NCBI RefSeq assembly: GCF_009746565.1
Contig: NZ_WRPN01000001.1
Span: forward strand, 372,001-436,000
DNA: 64,000 nt
Source of the DNA: Mariniflexile maritimum
Lineage (GTDB): Bacteria; Bacteroidota; Bacteroidia; Flavobacteriales; Flavobacteriaceae
Reading direction: 5' to 3'
Below the pieces are notes generated by a model, which was not told the origin of the DNA, searched no databases, and was given only the letters and a program-made list of their open reading frames with translations. Of the stretch, positions 1-9,445 are shown one piece after another. The stretch's first letter is position 1; each line of letters starts with the position of its first letter. A program made the translations under genes and the position numbers.

Positions 1-208
1 GGCACATAACGATCCTTCAAGCCCCATTTACGGCATGCCTATTTTGGATGTAGAAAACGCCAAACATATTGTGGTTAATAAACGAAGCATGAATGCGGGC
101 TATGCAGGTATTGAGAATGAATTGTTCTATAATTCCAAAACCTCAATGCTGTTTGGCGATGCAAAAGCGGCACTAACAGCCTTGGTAAGCGAGTTAAAAA
201 ATATGTAA
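1..208 (+). CDS. pntB: NAD(P) transhydrogenase beta subunit, C-terminal end (partial)
   Basis: Only the last 68 codons are in the window; the gene begins upstream. The reading frame opens at base 2 and ends with TAA. The protein contains NDPSSPIYGMPILDV, then VNKRSM, GYAGIENELF and MLFGDAK, which are the conserved end of the NADP(H)-binding domain III of proton-translocating transhydrogenase. That enzyme couples hydride transfer from NADH to NADP+ to proton entry at the inner membrane. The match is strong, so only the 5' part is uncertain. Confidence 0.9.
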   Translation, partial: AHNDPSSPIYGMPILDVENAKHIVVNKRSMNAGYAGIENELFYNSKTSMLFGDAKAALTALVSELKNM

Positions 209-254
209 TGGTTAATGGCTTGGTTTCTTCCTAAAAATTAGGATATATTTGTGT

Positions 255-1301
255 ATGGGTTTTAAGAAAAGCATAAACAATCTACGCCGAAAATTGATGC
301 GTCAAATTACAAAGGGAATTGGTAGTTCCTATTCCGAACCAAAATTTGGTGCAGGTGAACAAATAGCCATCAAAAATGTATTGATAATTAGGCCCAATCA
401 CCGTCTTGGAAATCAATTATTGTTAACCCCTTTGGTGCAAGAAGTGATCAATACGTTTCCTGATTGTAAAATCGATTTGTTTGTAAAAGGTGGGGTGGCC
501 TATCCTGTTTTTGAAAATTATAAGCATATCAACAAGATTATTCAGCTTCCAAAAAAACCATTCAGCAATTTAATAAACTACGCAAAAGGATGGATTTCCA
601 TAAAAAGTAAATCGTATGACTTGGTTATCAATGGCGATAAAAATTCGTCGTCTGGTCGTTTGCTAACCCAAATTGCCAATTCTAGGATTAAGGTTTTTGG
701 CGATGTAGATGAAAGCATCGAAAAAAAATTCACCGACCATGCGCATATTTCAAAATATCCCATTTATAATTTAAGGCATTATTTGGAAAAAATTGGGTTT
801 CCAAAAAACGACACTCCATTACCGCTTTTAGATATCAAGTTAAGCGCGGATGAAGTGCTAAAGGGCAAAGTCATTTTGGATGGTATCGTTAAGAACACCA
901 AGAAAACCATTTGTATCTATACCAATGCTACTGGCAACAAGTGTTACTCTGAAACCTGGTGGGAAACTTTTTATGCACGCTTACAGGATGAATTTCCCCA
1001 CTATAATATTATTGAGATGTTGCCCATCGAAAACATTTCAAAAATAAACTTTAAAGCCCCCACATTTTACAGTAAGGATATTCGGGAAATGGGTGCCATT
1101 ATAAAAAACACATCGGTATTTATTGCTGCCGATAATGGCGTGATGCATTTGGCTAGCGCTTCATTAACGCCCACGGTTGGGTTCTTTTCGGTAACCAATT
1201 TGGATGTGTATGGGCCTTATGGTAATGGAAGTATAGCCATTAACACCAATACCACCCATATCGAGGACTGGATAGAAAAAATAAAACATCTGCTGGTTTA
1301 A
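255..1301 (+). CDS. Glycosyltransferase family 9 (heptosyltransferase-like)
   Basis: A cytoplasmic GT-B fold protein of 348 residues, counted from the ATG at 255; a TTG two codons earlier is less likely. Near the N-terminus is LIIRPNHRLGNQLLLTPLVQ, the family-9 signature in which an R-x-D/N-x-x-G-D/N loop starts the first Rossmann domain. Near the C-terminus, IAADNGVMHLASA matches the ADP-heptose-binding element of WaaC/WaaF-type enzymes. The likely role is adding a sugar to lipopolysaccharide or another surface glycan. The acceptor and donor cannot be told from sequence. It appears to stand alone, 46 bp after pntB on the same strand. Confidence 0.8.
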   Translation: MGFKKSINNLRRKLMRQITKGIGSSYSEPKFGAGEQIAIKNVLIIRPNHRLGNQLLLTPLVQEVINTFPDCKIDLFVKGGVAYPVFENYKHINKIIQLPKKPFSNLINYAKGWISIKSKSYDLVINGDKNSSSGRLLTQIANSRIKVFGDVDESIEKKFTDHAHISKYPIYNLRHYLEKIGFPKNDTPLPLLDIKLSADEVLKGKVILDGIVKNTKKTICIYTNATGNKCYSETWWETFYARLQDEFPHYNIIEMLPIENISKINFKAPTFYSKDIREMGAIIKNTSVFIAADNGVMHLASASLTPTVGFFSVTNLDVYGPYGNGSIAINTNTTHIEDWIEKIKHLLV

Positions 1302-1378
1302 ACCTATCGTACACCTTCAATAACGTGAAAAACAAATCTAAATTTATTGAAAGTGAATTTGGTAAAAGGGAATTTTAA

Positions 1379-2623
1379 ATGGCTGAAAATATGTTCATAA
1401 AAGTTGAAGGCAACCAATTCATAAAAAACAATCGCCCCTATTATTTTATAGGCACCAATTTTTGGTACGGTGCACATTTAGCGGCAAAACAATCGGGCGA
1501 TAGGGAACGTTTACTGAAAGAGTTGGATACTTTAAAGCAAAATGGCATGACCAATTTAAGGATCATGGCTGGCTCTGAAGGGAAAAATCATGCACCCTAC
1601 GGAATTCCTATTTCCATGCAACCAGCACCTGGGGTTTATAACGACGACGTTTTGGAAGGCCTCGATTTTTTACTTGCCGAAATGCAAAAAAGAGACATGC
1701 AAGCCGTTTTGTGTTTAAGCAATTTTTGGTATTGGTCTGGTGGAATGTCGCACTATGTGTCTTGGGCTACTGGTGAAACGATTCCTTACCCCAACGACAC
1801 AAACGATTGGGAAAGGTACATGCGTTTTACGGCGGCATTTTATACAAATGAAGTTGCCTTAAATGCTTATAAAAAACACGTTGAAACCATTATTACCCGT
1901 GTAAACACACTAACCCAAAAGGCCTATTTTGAAGATGTTACCATTATGTGTTGGGAACTGGCAAACGAGCCTTATGCCATGCAAAATAAAGCAGCATATA
2001 TTAAATGGATTGAGAATTCAAGTGCCTTTATTAAAATGTTGGCACCCCACCAACTGGTTACCATAGGAGGGGAGGGCACCACCCCGTTTCCATGGTTTAC
2101 AAACAACCATGGCCTTACCGATTACCAATTTGATAGTTTGGACTATATCACCATTCATATTTGGATACAAAATTGGGAATGGTACCACCCAAACAATCAC
2201 GCAAAAACCTATAAGAATGCGTTAAAAAAAGCCAAGAACTACATCCAAGACCATGTAACCATAGCAAATACCTTGAATAAACCATTAGTTTTGGAAGAAT
2301 TTGGTATTTCAAGAGATAATTTAGAATACTATAAGCAAGCTACTGTAAACCATAGAGATACATATTTTAAAGCTATTTTTGATTTTCTCTGTGAAAACAT
2401 TGAGAACAACACGGGTTTTGTTGGCTGTAATTTTTGGGCATGGGGCGGATTAGGCGCGGTACATACCCCGGGAAATGTTTCAAATAATAACATGGAATTT
2501 ATTGGCGACCCCGCGCACGAACCGCAAGGGTGGTACAGTGTTTTTGAAAGCGATACTACGACGCTTCAGCTTATTAATGACTACAATTTGAAATTAAGCA
2601 CTTTAAGCAACCGGTATTTTTAA
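1379..2623 (+). CDS. Glycoside hydrolase family 5 beta-mannanase-like protein
   Basis: A 414-residue (beta/alpha)8 hydrolase of the GH5 mannan endo-1,4-beta-mannosidase type. The start reads FIKVEGNQF followed by FIGTNFWYG, typical of GH5 subfamily 7. The acid/base glutamate lies in WELANEP (E197) and the nucleophile in LEEFG (E307); both are present. A stop codon lies immediately before the ATG, so there is no room for an N-terminal signal peptide or lipobox in this frame. It may act in the cytoplasm on imported manno-oligosaccharides, or may have lost its leader. No mannan-uptake (SusCD) genes are beside it. Confidence 0.85.
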   Translation: MAENMFIKVEGNQFIKNNRPYYFIGTNFWYGAHLAAKQSGDRERLLKELDTLKQNGMTNLRIMAGSEGKNHAPYGIPISMQPAPGVYNDDVLEGLDFLLAEMQKRDMQAVLCLSNFWYWSGGMSHYVSWATGETIPYPNDTNDWERYMRFTAAFYTNEVALNAYKKHVETIITRVNTLTQKAYFEDVTIMCWELANEPYAMQNKAAYIKWIENSSAFIKMLAPHQLVTIGGEGTTPFPWFTNNHGLTDYQFDSLDYITIHIWIQNWEWYHPNNHAKTYKNALKKAKNYIQDHVTIANTLNKPLVLEEFGISRDNLEYYKQATVNHRDTYFKAIFDFLCENIENNTGFVGCNFWAWGGLGAVHTPGNVSNNNMEFIGDPAHEPQGWYSVFESDTTTLQLINDYNLKLSTLSNRYF

Positions 2624-2688
2624 CTTTTTTTTATTATGTAACTTTAAAAATAAATGGTAAATTAGAAACTATCTTTATTCAAATTAAC

Positions 2689-3231
2689 ATGAAATACCAT
2701 TATTTTTTTATCGGTCTTTTGGTTGTTGCTTTTATGTCGTGCAAATCACAGCAGCCAACTTTAACCCAAGCAGATAAGGATGCGTTCAATACGCTAGTGC
2801 TAAACCAAAAGTACCGTGTTGAGTCGGATCGAGCCTATCCGCAAGCTTCAGCCGCCATGCAACAGTTATCGAGTAGCGGGGTATTAGGGGCTGGTAATTC
2901 CGCAGGCACCATCAGCTTAATAGGAAACCAAAATTTTTTAACCATCAAGGGTGATAGTATCACATCATACTTACCATATTTCGGCGAACGCCAAATGCAA
3001 GTAGGCTACGGTGGGACAGACAGTGCTATCGAGTTTAACGGTGTTGTTAAAAATTATAAGGTTGAAAAAAACAAAAACGATGGTTTTACCATTAAATTTG
3101 ATGCTGTAAGCCATTCAGAGAACTTTAAGGTGCAGCTCATTCTAAGTCCCAATATGAAGAGCAATATCCATCTTAGCGGTGCTTCCCGTAACCCTATATC
3201 GTATTCCGGTATTCTAATTCCTTTGGAATAG
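2689..3231 (+). CDS. DUF4251 family lipoprotein
   Basis: A 180-residue predicted lipoprotein. Residues 1-18 form a hydrophobic leader ending in the lipobox VAFMSC, with lipidation expected at Cys18. The remainder resembles DUF4251, a Bacteroidota-specific beta-rich family; the early segment FNTLVLNQKYRVESDRAYPQ and the late ISYSGILIPL are typical. No enzymatic residues are recognisable. The protein is probably attached to the outer or inner membrane facing the periplasm. It sits 65 bp after the mannanase but a functional link is not evident. Confidence 0.75.
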   Translation: MKYHYFFIGLLVVAFMSCKSQQPTLTQADKDAFNTLVLNQKYRVESDRAYPQASAAMQQLSSSGVLGAGNSAGTISLIGNQNFLTIKGDSITSYLPYFGERQMQVGYGGTDSAIEFNGVVKNYKVEKNKNDGFTIKFDAVSHSENFKVQLILSPNMKSNIHLSGASRNPISYSGILIPLE

Positions 3232-3270
3232 CGTGTTATTGGTATTCCATCAAATAACCAATAAGCAATT

Positions 3271-3843
3271 TTATAGACGTTTTTTTATCCAAGGTTTTCC
3301 AACTTTTAAAAGTGGCTTGCCAGAAACATCGTTTATCACGATGGCAGCCATCATGTACCATGCGCCCAAAGCACAGGCTATTAAAACATAAGCTGCATAG
3401 GTAGTTAGTTCGGGGAAACCAAAATGCGCTAAATCCAACAAAAGGAAGCCTATTGCCAAAGTGCTAAACGTAAAGGCCATGGCAGTATGTATAAATAAAG
3501 ACCCCACCCAAAAAATTAGGGTAAGCAACGTCCATACCACTAAATAAAGCCCAACATCTGTTTTTGAAGAGGTGTATAGCTCAAAATAATTCATTATCCA
3601 GATTATGCCCAAGCCTATCCAAAATGCGCCGTAACTAGAAAAAGCTGCGAAACCAAAATTATTGCCTGTTTTTTGTTCCATGAAACCTGCAATAAGTTGC
3701 GCGAGCCCACCAAATATAAATCCCATGGCAACCACGGGCCCTAAACCGCACCATCCTAAATTGTGAAATTGTAATAATAATGTCGTCAATCCAAATCCCG
3801 ATAAGCCTACTACGGCAGGATTTCCTAATTTTATAGTATCCAT
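3271..3843 (-). CDS. satP: Acetate/succinate uptake channel, SatP/YaaH family
   Basis: A 190-residue integral membrane protein of the GPR1/FUN34/YaaH family with six predicted helices. It opens with the family motif NPAVVGLSGFGLTT (residues 8-21), and the conserved FGG-AQL segment follows at about residues 44-49. SatP proteins form hexameric channels in the inner membrane that move acetate and succinate with protons. The start ATG is followed upstream by a TGA-N6-TCA operator like those before the molybdoenzyme and moeA genes, so it may belong to the same anaerobic or redox regulon. Confidence 0.85.
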   Translation of the reverse strand: MDTIKLGNPAVVGLSGFGLTTLLLQFHNLGWCGLGPVVAMGFIFGGLAQLIAGFMEQKTGNNFGFAAFSSYGAFWIGLGIIWIMNYFELYTSSKTDVGLYLVVWTLLTLIFWVGSLFIHTAMAFTFSTLAIGFLLLDLAHFGFPELTTYAAYVLIACALGAWYMMAAIVINDVSGKPLLKVGKPWIKKRL

Positions 3844-3861
3844 GTTTGTTTTTTTAATCGC

Positions 3862-3905
3862 GCTAAATACTTACTTAATCTTCGCTTAAATAATGATTTT
3901 TATCA
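3862..3905 (-). promoter_or_regulatory. Crp/Fnr-type operator TGATTTTTATCA with weak -7 element, satP
   Basis: TGA-N6-TCA occupies 3894-3905. A weak -7 match (TATTTAGC on the minus strand, 3862-3869) starts 36 bases from the operator's upstream edge, close to the 35-36 base spacing of five sister sites in this window. The rest of the 354-bp gap (3844-4197) shows no convincing gene or RNA; it is very AT-rich. Confidence 0.45.
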
Positions 3906-4197
3906 GCTATTATAAATTATTTATAACTATGTTGGGGGTGTAAATTATGAAAAGTGAAAGTGATTTCAGATAAACCAAACCGACAGGTGTTCTTGATAAT
4001 TTGGAAATGAACTAACAGGTTTAAAATCATATAAATATGAAAAAAATAAAAAGAATGGCAGTTAAGTATAAATGGAAATTGCCTTAGGTAGTTCGTCGAT
4101 AAATCATCGCTTTAACGAAAATTTTTAGAGTTCATAAGGTTTTTTAGGCAGTATTGAGGGCAATCCATTAGTTTTAAGCTCATTAAATCCCAAAATC

Positions 4198-4821
4198 ATG
4201 AAAAATCTACAGCCCCTGCTTTACCTTTTATGTTTTCTAACTTTTTTTAGTGCTATTTCCCAAGAGCTTTTAAATACGTCTGGCAATGTGACTCTAAACT
4301 ATAAAAAGCGCAGTCCTATTTATGATTATTCCGAGTTGCAACTAAACCCTACCGATACAATTCCCGATTTTGAAACAAAACCCAACAAGCTTAAAATTTC
4401 TGGCACTATTTTTTTAAGCGACAAAATAACTCCCGCTAAAGATGTTCTGCTGTATGTTTATCAGCCTGATGAAGACGGAAATTATGTAATGAAAAAGGAT
4501 GACCGGCAAAAGCGTTACGTGTACCACCGCGGTTGGATAAAAACCGATGCCGACGGTCGCTATACCTTTTATACCTTTATGCCCGGTAAATTTCAGCGCA
4601 CCAAGGAACTGAAGCAAATACACCGCATCATCAAAGAACCCGGTAAGCCCGAATACGAACTGAACCCTTTCTTTTTTAACGACGACCCGTTAATACCCGA
4701 TTTAACACTGGCTTGTCGTGCACAAATTGTAAACAGCATGCTTAGAATTGAAAAAGAAGGCGATATGTTTGTGGCCACCAAGGATATCATACTTAAAAAA
4801 GATACATCCCTGGACCAGTAA
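4198..4821 (+). CDS. Intradiol ring-cleavage dioxygenase-like secreted protein
   Basis: A 207-residue protein with a signal peptide (about residues 1-22, ending SAISQ) and an intradiol-dioxygenase-like beta-sandwich. The core reads KISGTIFLSD, then LLYVYQPDEDG, GWIKTDADGRYTFYTFMPG and IHRIIKEPG, matching the flavobacterial family of dioxygenase-fold proteins. True intradiol enzymes bind Fe(III) with two Tyr and a His-x-His pair; here the His-x-His position reads Gln-Ile-His, so one ligand is replaced. It may be non-catalytic or bind metal differently. It stands alone; the neighbours give no catechol pathway. Confidence 0.65.
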   Translation: MKNLQPLLYLLCFLTFFSAISQELLNTSGNVTLNYKKRSPIYDYSELQLNPTDTIPDFETKPNKLKISGTIFLSDKITPAKDVLLYVYQPDEDGNYVMKKDDRQKRYVYHRGWIKTDADGRYTFYTFMPGKFQRTKELKQIHRIIKEPGKPEYELNPFFFNDDPLIPDLTLACRAQIVNSMLRIEKEGDMFVATKDIILKKDTSLDQ

Positions 4822-4888
4822 TTTTCATCCCCTATTTATTTGAAGGTTTATTTTAATTACATTTGATGTAAATCTTTAAGTACACTTT

Positions 4889-7339
4889 ATGGAAATTGTT
4901 TTATTATTGGCCATTCTTGTAATTGTTGTGATGGTTTTTACCAGAATCAATACACGATTTAAAGAAATCCAGGACAGCATTCATGCCCTTCACAAAAAAA
5001 TAAATGAATTAAAAAGCGACCCAAAGCCTTCGGAAGCGACCATCAAAAAAACCGAAGCAAACGTCATTAAACCTGTTGAAGTTGAAAAACCAATTACACC
5101 TCCATCAATAAAGGAAACGATAGCGCCACCGCCACCATCCATTATAAAACCAGTGCCACAGCCCATTAACACGCCACGGCCGGTGCAGGCACCCAAAAAA
5201 TCGTGGTACGAAACTTTTAAGGAGAACAATCCGGATTTGGAAAAATTTATTGGGGAGAATCTTATCAATAAAATAGGTATCCTTATTCTGGTTTTGGGCA
5301 TTAGCTTTTTTGTGAAGTACGCCATCGATAAAGATTGGATCAACGAACCCGCCCGTGTAGGCATTGGCGTTTTGTGTGGTGCCTTGGTAATGGGCGTTGC
5401 GCACAAGCTGAAAAAAAACTATGCAGCCTTCAGTTCGGTATTGGTTGCTGGTGCTATTAGTATTTTATATTTTACCATAGCCATTGCGTTTCATGAGTAC
5501 CAGTTATTCAGTCAAACGGTAGCCTTCATAATAATGGTGGTTATTACAGCGTTTGCTACGTTGGTATCGGTATCTTATAACCGACAAGAACTGGCCGTTT
5601 TATCGCTTATAGGTGGTTTTGCCGTTCCGTTTATGGTAAGCACCGGCGAAGGCAATTACGTTGTTTTGCTAACTTATATCGCTATTTTAGATGTGGGTAT
5701 TCTTGCCATTTCCTATTTTAAAAAATGGAAGCTGGTAACGGTTCTGGCCTTTGTTTTCACTAGCTTATTATATAGTATTTGGATGATTGTTACCCTGTGG
5801 GACCACAAGTTACCCTACCAAGGAGCCCTTTTGTTTGCCACGTTATTCTATTTAATTTTTAGTATCACCATTGTACTTCACAATATTCGAAATAAGGGCA
5901 CACTTTCAGTAATTGAATACCTGATTTTAGTGGCAAATACCTTTTTGTTTTTTAGTTTGGGTTTAACCATCATCCATAGTTGGGGCATTAATTTTAAAGG
6001 GCTGTTCACACTTTTGCTCGCACTTTATAATATGGTATATGCCTTTATTCTTTACAAAAAATTTGGGTTGGATAAAAACGCCATTTACCTACTTATTGGG
6101 TTGGCGCTTACCTTTGTAACCTTAACCATTCCCATACAATTTGAGGGCAACCAAATAACCTTGTTTTGGGCAGCAGAAGCAGTACTGTTGTTTTGGTTAT
6201 CGCTAAAATCGAAAATAAACTCCTTTAAAATGGGCGCTATTATTGTTCAGGGACTAACCCTGTTCAGTTTGTTAATGGATTGGACCCAATATGATTTTCC
6301 AATAAACCCTCTAAACGTCATTCTTAATCCGTTGTTTATTGCGGGCATTGTGGTTTGCGCATCTTTGGTTTTAACAACATTCATTCTTAAAAAAGAGTCG
6401 GCACCTTCAAAAATTTTGGGCATCACGTTCCATCCGTCCTCTTATTCAAAAATCTTATGGATTGGTGCTGTTTTAGTCGGTTATGTTACAGGCCTTTTAG
6501 AAACAGGCTATCAGGCCAACCAATACTTAAGCAATAGTGCTTCGGCATTGTCCTTTTCTGTTGCTTACCATTTTTTATTTTCATCTGTGGTATTATGGTT
6601 CATTTCCAAGCAAAAAAATATCGTTTTGATGGATATTTTACTCGCCGTTGGCATCTTCAATTTGGTACTATATATTGTGTATTTCTATAAATTGCCGACT
6701 ACCGAATTGGTTGAGAACATCGTAGAAAACACCTCAACAACGTTTGCCTTTTATTTCCATTATTTAATCTTGGCGTGTTTGGTCTTTACGGGCCTTCAAC
6801 TATACAAACGCACCCAAAATGAACCAAAACGACGCCTATTGCATTTGAAAATAATGCCTTGGCTGTTTGTTTTTGCCATTGTTTATGTGCTAAGCAATGA
6901 AGTGATGGTACATAGTTTGCATTTTGCACCCCAAATAGTGGACAAAACCGAACTTGCAGAGCGTTTTCCTGTTGAAAATGCTACTGATTATTATTTTAAT
7001 TATGACAAAACAGACTTTGTTGAAGTTCAATTTTCATCCTTTAAAAGGCAAATTATAAAAATTGGTTACCCCATTTTATGGGGCGTTTTCGCCTTTGTGT
7101 TTCTAATTATCGGCATTAAGCGCCAGTGGAAATCTTTGAGGATTATAGCATTATCTTTATTAGGATTAACCATTGTAAAGCTTTTTGTGTACGACATTAA
7201 TAATGTTTCTGAAACCGGAAAAATCATTGCCTTTATTTTGTTGGGGGTATTGATTTTGATTATATCGTTTGTTTACCAAAAAATAAAGAAATTGGTGGTT
7301 GATGAAATGCCTAAAAATATTGAACCCCATGAAAACTAA
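4889..7339 (+). CDS. DUF2339 polytopic membrane protein
   Basis: An 816-residue inner-membrane protein. Residues 1-18 form an anchor helix, followed by a short coiled coil (residues about 20-45), a proline-rich linker at about 65-105 (PPPPS, KPVPQP) and then a long run of hydrophobic helices to the C-terminus. This layout matches the DUF2339 family, whose function is unknown. The next gene overlaps by 11 bp and encodes DUF3999, the usual partner, so the two are probably made together and may form a complex that places DUF3999 in the periplasm. Confidence 0.8.
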   Translation: MEIVLLLAILVIVVMVFTRINTRFKEIQDSIHALHKKINELKSDPKPSEATIKKTEANVIKPVEVEKPITPPSIKETIAPPPPSIIKPVPQPINTPRPVQAPKKSWYETFKENNPDLEKFIGENLINKIGILILVLGISFFVKYAIDKDWINEPARVGIGVLCGALVMGVAHKLKKNYAAFSSVLVAGAISILYFTIAIAFHEYQLFSQTVAFIIMVVITAFATLVSVSYNRQELAVLSLIGGFAVPFMVSTGEGNYVVLLTYIAILDVGILAISYFKKWKLVTVLAFVFTSLLYSIWMIVTLWDHKLPYQGALLFATLFYLIFSITIVLHNIRNKGTLSVIEYLILVANTFLFFSLGLTIIHSWGINFKGLFTLLLALYNMVYAFILYKKFGLDKNAIYLLIGLALTFVTLTIPIQFEGNQITLFWAAEAVLLFWLSLKSKINSFKMGAIIVQGLTLFSLLMDWTQYDFPINPLNVILNPLFIAGIVVCASLVLTTFILKKESAPSKILGITFHPSSYSKILWIGAVLVGYVTGLLETGYQANQYLSNSASALSFSVAYHFLFSSVVLWFISKQKNIVLMDILLAVGIFNLVLYIVYFYKLPTTELVENIVENTSTTFAFYFHYLILACLVFTGLQLYKRTQNEPKRRLLHLKIMPWLFVFAIVYVLSNEVMVHSLHFAPQIVDKTELAERFPVENATDYYFNYDKTDFVEVQFSSFKRQIIKIGYPILWGVFAFVFLIIGIKRQWKSLRIIALSLLGLTIVKLFVYDINNVSETGKIIAFILLGVLILIISFVYQKIKKLVVDEMPKNIEPHEN

Positions 7340-8543
7340 ATTTCCCATCCTTATTTGCATGATCGTTGTGCAGTTGGGTTTAGCACAAAGCTATAAAGGC
7401 AACATAAATACTATTTCAGAAAGCGGATTGCACAAACTATTACTTTCGCCCGAGATACGATCGGCAAGCAAGGAGGATATGGGGCGTTTCCGAATTTTTA
7501 ATGCCCAAAACAAGGAAGTACCGTATGTGGTTTTAGATGTAAACGACCGCCAATTTTCGGTATTTAACCCCTTTACCATACTTTCAACAGATGTTATTAA
7601 GGATTCCGTAACCTCCTTGGTTATTGCAAACGTTTCAAAACAATTATTGGACCATCTAACCCTGCAAATTGCCAATACGGCGGTTAACAAACAGTTTGAT
7701 GTAAGTGGCAGCAACGACCAAAAACAGTGGTTCGGGCTCATTTCTAACGCTGTTTTAAACGACTTAAATAATCCGGACAGCACGTTTGTAGAAAAAACCA
7801 TTAGGTTCCCTTCAAACCAATATGCATTTTTACGAATTGCTATTAATAACAAAAAATCCTTACCCATAAATGTACTGGCGGTTGGCAGGTACACCAGTAA
7901 ATTCGAGACGCAGCAACCCATGCCGCTTACTGGTTTTAACTACAAAATAAGTGAGGATAGCAAGCGAAAAGTGACCACCATCGCTTTTACCTCTGCAAAC
8001 AGCCAACACATAGATGCCATCGCTTTCAATATTAAAACTCCCAATTATTTACGCAATGCCCAATTGATTGTAAAAAAATCGCAAAAAATTAAAAAACAAA
8101 CAGTTATATATGATGATGTGTATTTATACTTTCAGTTAAATTCAACCCAATCAAGTACGATTGATCTGAATAATTTTTCACAGAAAACATTCTTTATCGA
8201 CATTCAAAACCAAGATAATCAACCCTTAGATATCAGTTCCATTACCTTATTGCAAAAACCGTTGTATGTAATTGCCAACTTAAAAGCAAACGAACCGTAT
8301 CACGTGGTAGTTGATAGTACTTACGGCAAACCATCTTACGATTTGGTAAATTTTGTATCGCCAACTACCAGCAATGTTCCCGAGGCAAGCATTTCTAACT
8401 TCATACAACTTGAAAGCACAGCACAAGCAGCGACCAAAAAAGCCTTTTGGCAAACCAACGCTTTTATGTGGGGATGCATCATCATAGGTATTGGTGTGAT
8501 TGGATATTTTGCAATGGGCTTGTTGAAGGATATGAAGGAATAA
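7329..8543 (+). CDS. DUF3999 family periplasmic/membrane protein
   Basis: A 404-residue protein. The ATG at 7329 is chosen because it gives a clean signal peptide (MKTKFPILICMIVVQLGLAQ) and overlaps the DUF2339 stop by 11 bp, which suggests translational coupling. The middle is beta-rich with two discoidin-like segments (for example FLRIAINNKKSLPINVLAVG), and residues about 380-398 form a C-terminal membrane helix followed by a short cytoplasmic tail KDMKE. This is the DUF3999 pattern. The role is unknown; the pairing with DUF2339 is the main clue. Confidence 0.75.
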   Translation: MKTKFPILICMIVVQLGLAQSYKGNINTISESGLHKLLLSPEIRSASKEDMGRFRIFNAQNKEVPYVVLDVNDRQFSVFNPFTILSTDVIKDSVTSLVIANVSKQLLDHLTLQIANTAVNKQFDVSGSNDQKQWFGLISNAVLNDLNNPDSTFVEKTIRFPSNQYAFLRIAINNKKSLPINVLAVGRYTSKFETQQPMPLTGFNYKISEDSKRKVTTIAFTSANSQHIDAIAFNIKTPNYLRNAQLIVKKSQKIKKQTVIYDDVYLYFQLNSTQSSTIDLNNFSQKTFFIDIQNQDNQPLDISSITLLQKPLYVIANLKANEPYHVVVDSTYGKPSYDLVNFVSPTTSNVPEASISNFIQLESTAQAATKKAFWQTNAFMWGCIIIGIGVIGYFAMGLLKDMKE

Positions 8544-8739
8544 GAGGTTTTTGGGGCAATAGGCCAGGGCAAAATCATACTTTTTATTTCAAAAACATTT
8601 TTGCCACGAAAATATGAATAAAGCTAAGAATAGATGACAACAAAATTTTAACAACTATTTTTCAGTACATTAACTAAAAAATTAGTGGTGTTTCTTTTTG
8701 TTCCATTCGGCATTATTTAGAACCGATTTAACAAATTAC

Positions 8740-9078
8740 TCAGTCATTTACATTTTTAACACGTTCCACACTATCGTAGTTTGAAAGCGATAAACGTATG
8801 ATGCAATCGGTAACGCAGGTTAAATCGTGCGGAACGTTTTCATCCAAGGCTATTAAATCGCCTTTCTTTAAAAGTTGTTTTTCGCCATTAACGCCAAAAT
8901 CGATACTGCCTTCAAAAAGTTCTATTACAATGGGGTAGGGCGCTTTGTGCTCTTTCATGCTTTGGCCTTGTTTCATGACAATCCTTATTTCTTTGGAGGT
9001 TTTTGTTTTGAGCAAAACGGTGACTGCTGGTTTGTTTTCTTCGTAGGTTATGTTTTCAACCAATGATGCTGTATTCAT
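8740..9078 (-). CDS. Small cupin-domain protein
   Basis: A 112-residue single-domain cupin with the two conserved motifs recognisable: GQSMKEHKAPYPIVIELFEG near residue 40 and LIALDENVPHDLTC near residue 80. Histidines at these positions suggest a bound metal. Proteins of this size are often sensors or small isomerases or dioxygenases; the substrate is not known. It lies 4 bp downstream of the ferredoxin gene in one operon, so it may serve a redox pathway. The 196-bp gap to 8543 on its 3' side holds no recognisable gene. Confidence 0.7.
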   Translation of the reverse strand: MNTASLVENITYEENKPAVTVLLKTKTSKEIRIVMKQGQSMKEHKAPYPIVIELFEGSIDFGVNGEKQLLKKGDLIALDENVPHDLTCVTDCIIRLSLSNYDSVERVKNVND

Positions 9079-9082
9079 ATTT

Positions 9083-9412
9083 CTAGGGGTTTATTTTGTT
9101 ATCGGTAATAATTTTAAATGTGCGGTTGTTTATTTTTTCATCGAGCATTATTTGGCAAGCTAAACGACTGTTTGGTTGTGTGTTGTTTAGTGTTTTAATG
9201 GTTTCTTTTTCAATGGGTTCCATAAAGTCATTTAACGCGCCTTCAGTTAACACTACATGGCAAGTACCGCATAATCCACGTCCCAAACATTCGCCAATAT
9301 CTTCAAAGTTGTTTTCAACAATCAATTCCATTAAATTGGGATATTCAAAGCGTTTAAATGGTATGGAAAATAATTGGTTATCACTCGTAACAATGTTAAC
9401 TACATAGTTCAT
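9083..9412 (-). CDS. 2Fe-2S ferredoxin
   Basis: A 109-residue plant-type [2Fe-2S] ferredoxin. The cluster ligands lie in ECLGRGLCGTC (C-x5-C-x2-C) and, about 35 residues later, in RLACQIML. It would pass single electrons to an oxidoreductase in the cytoplasm. The partner is not evident, but it is co-transcribed with the small cupin gene and lies just downstream of the molybdenum cofactor genes, with its own promoter region upstream. Confidence 0.85.
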   Translation of the reverse strand: MNYVVNIVTSDNQLFSIPFKRFEYPNLMELIVENNFEDIGECLGRGLCGTCHVVLTEGALNDFMEPIEKETIKTLNNTQPNSRLACQIMLDEKINNRTFKIITDNKINP

Positions 9413-9445
9413 TTTAAAAGCATGCTCCTTATTTTTAATTGGGTA

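Noticed and set aside
4036-4086. Short ORF of 16 codons (MKKIKRMAVKYKWKLP)
   Set aside because: Too short and compositionally biased, no promoter, no overlap with a known small-protein family.
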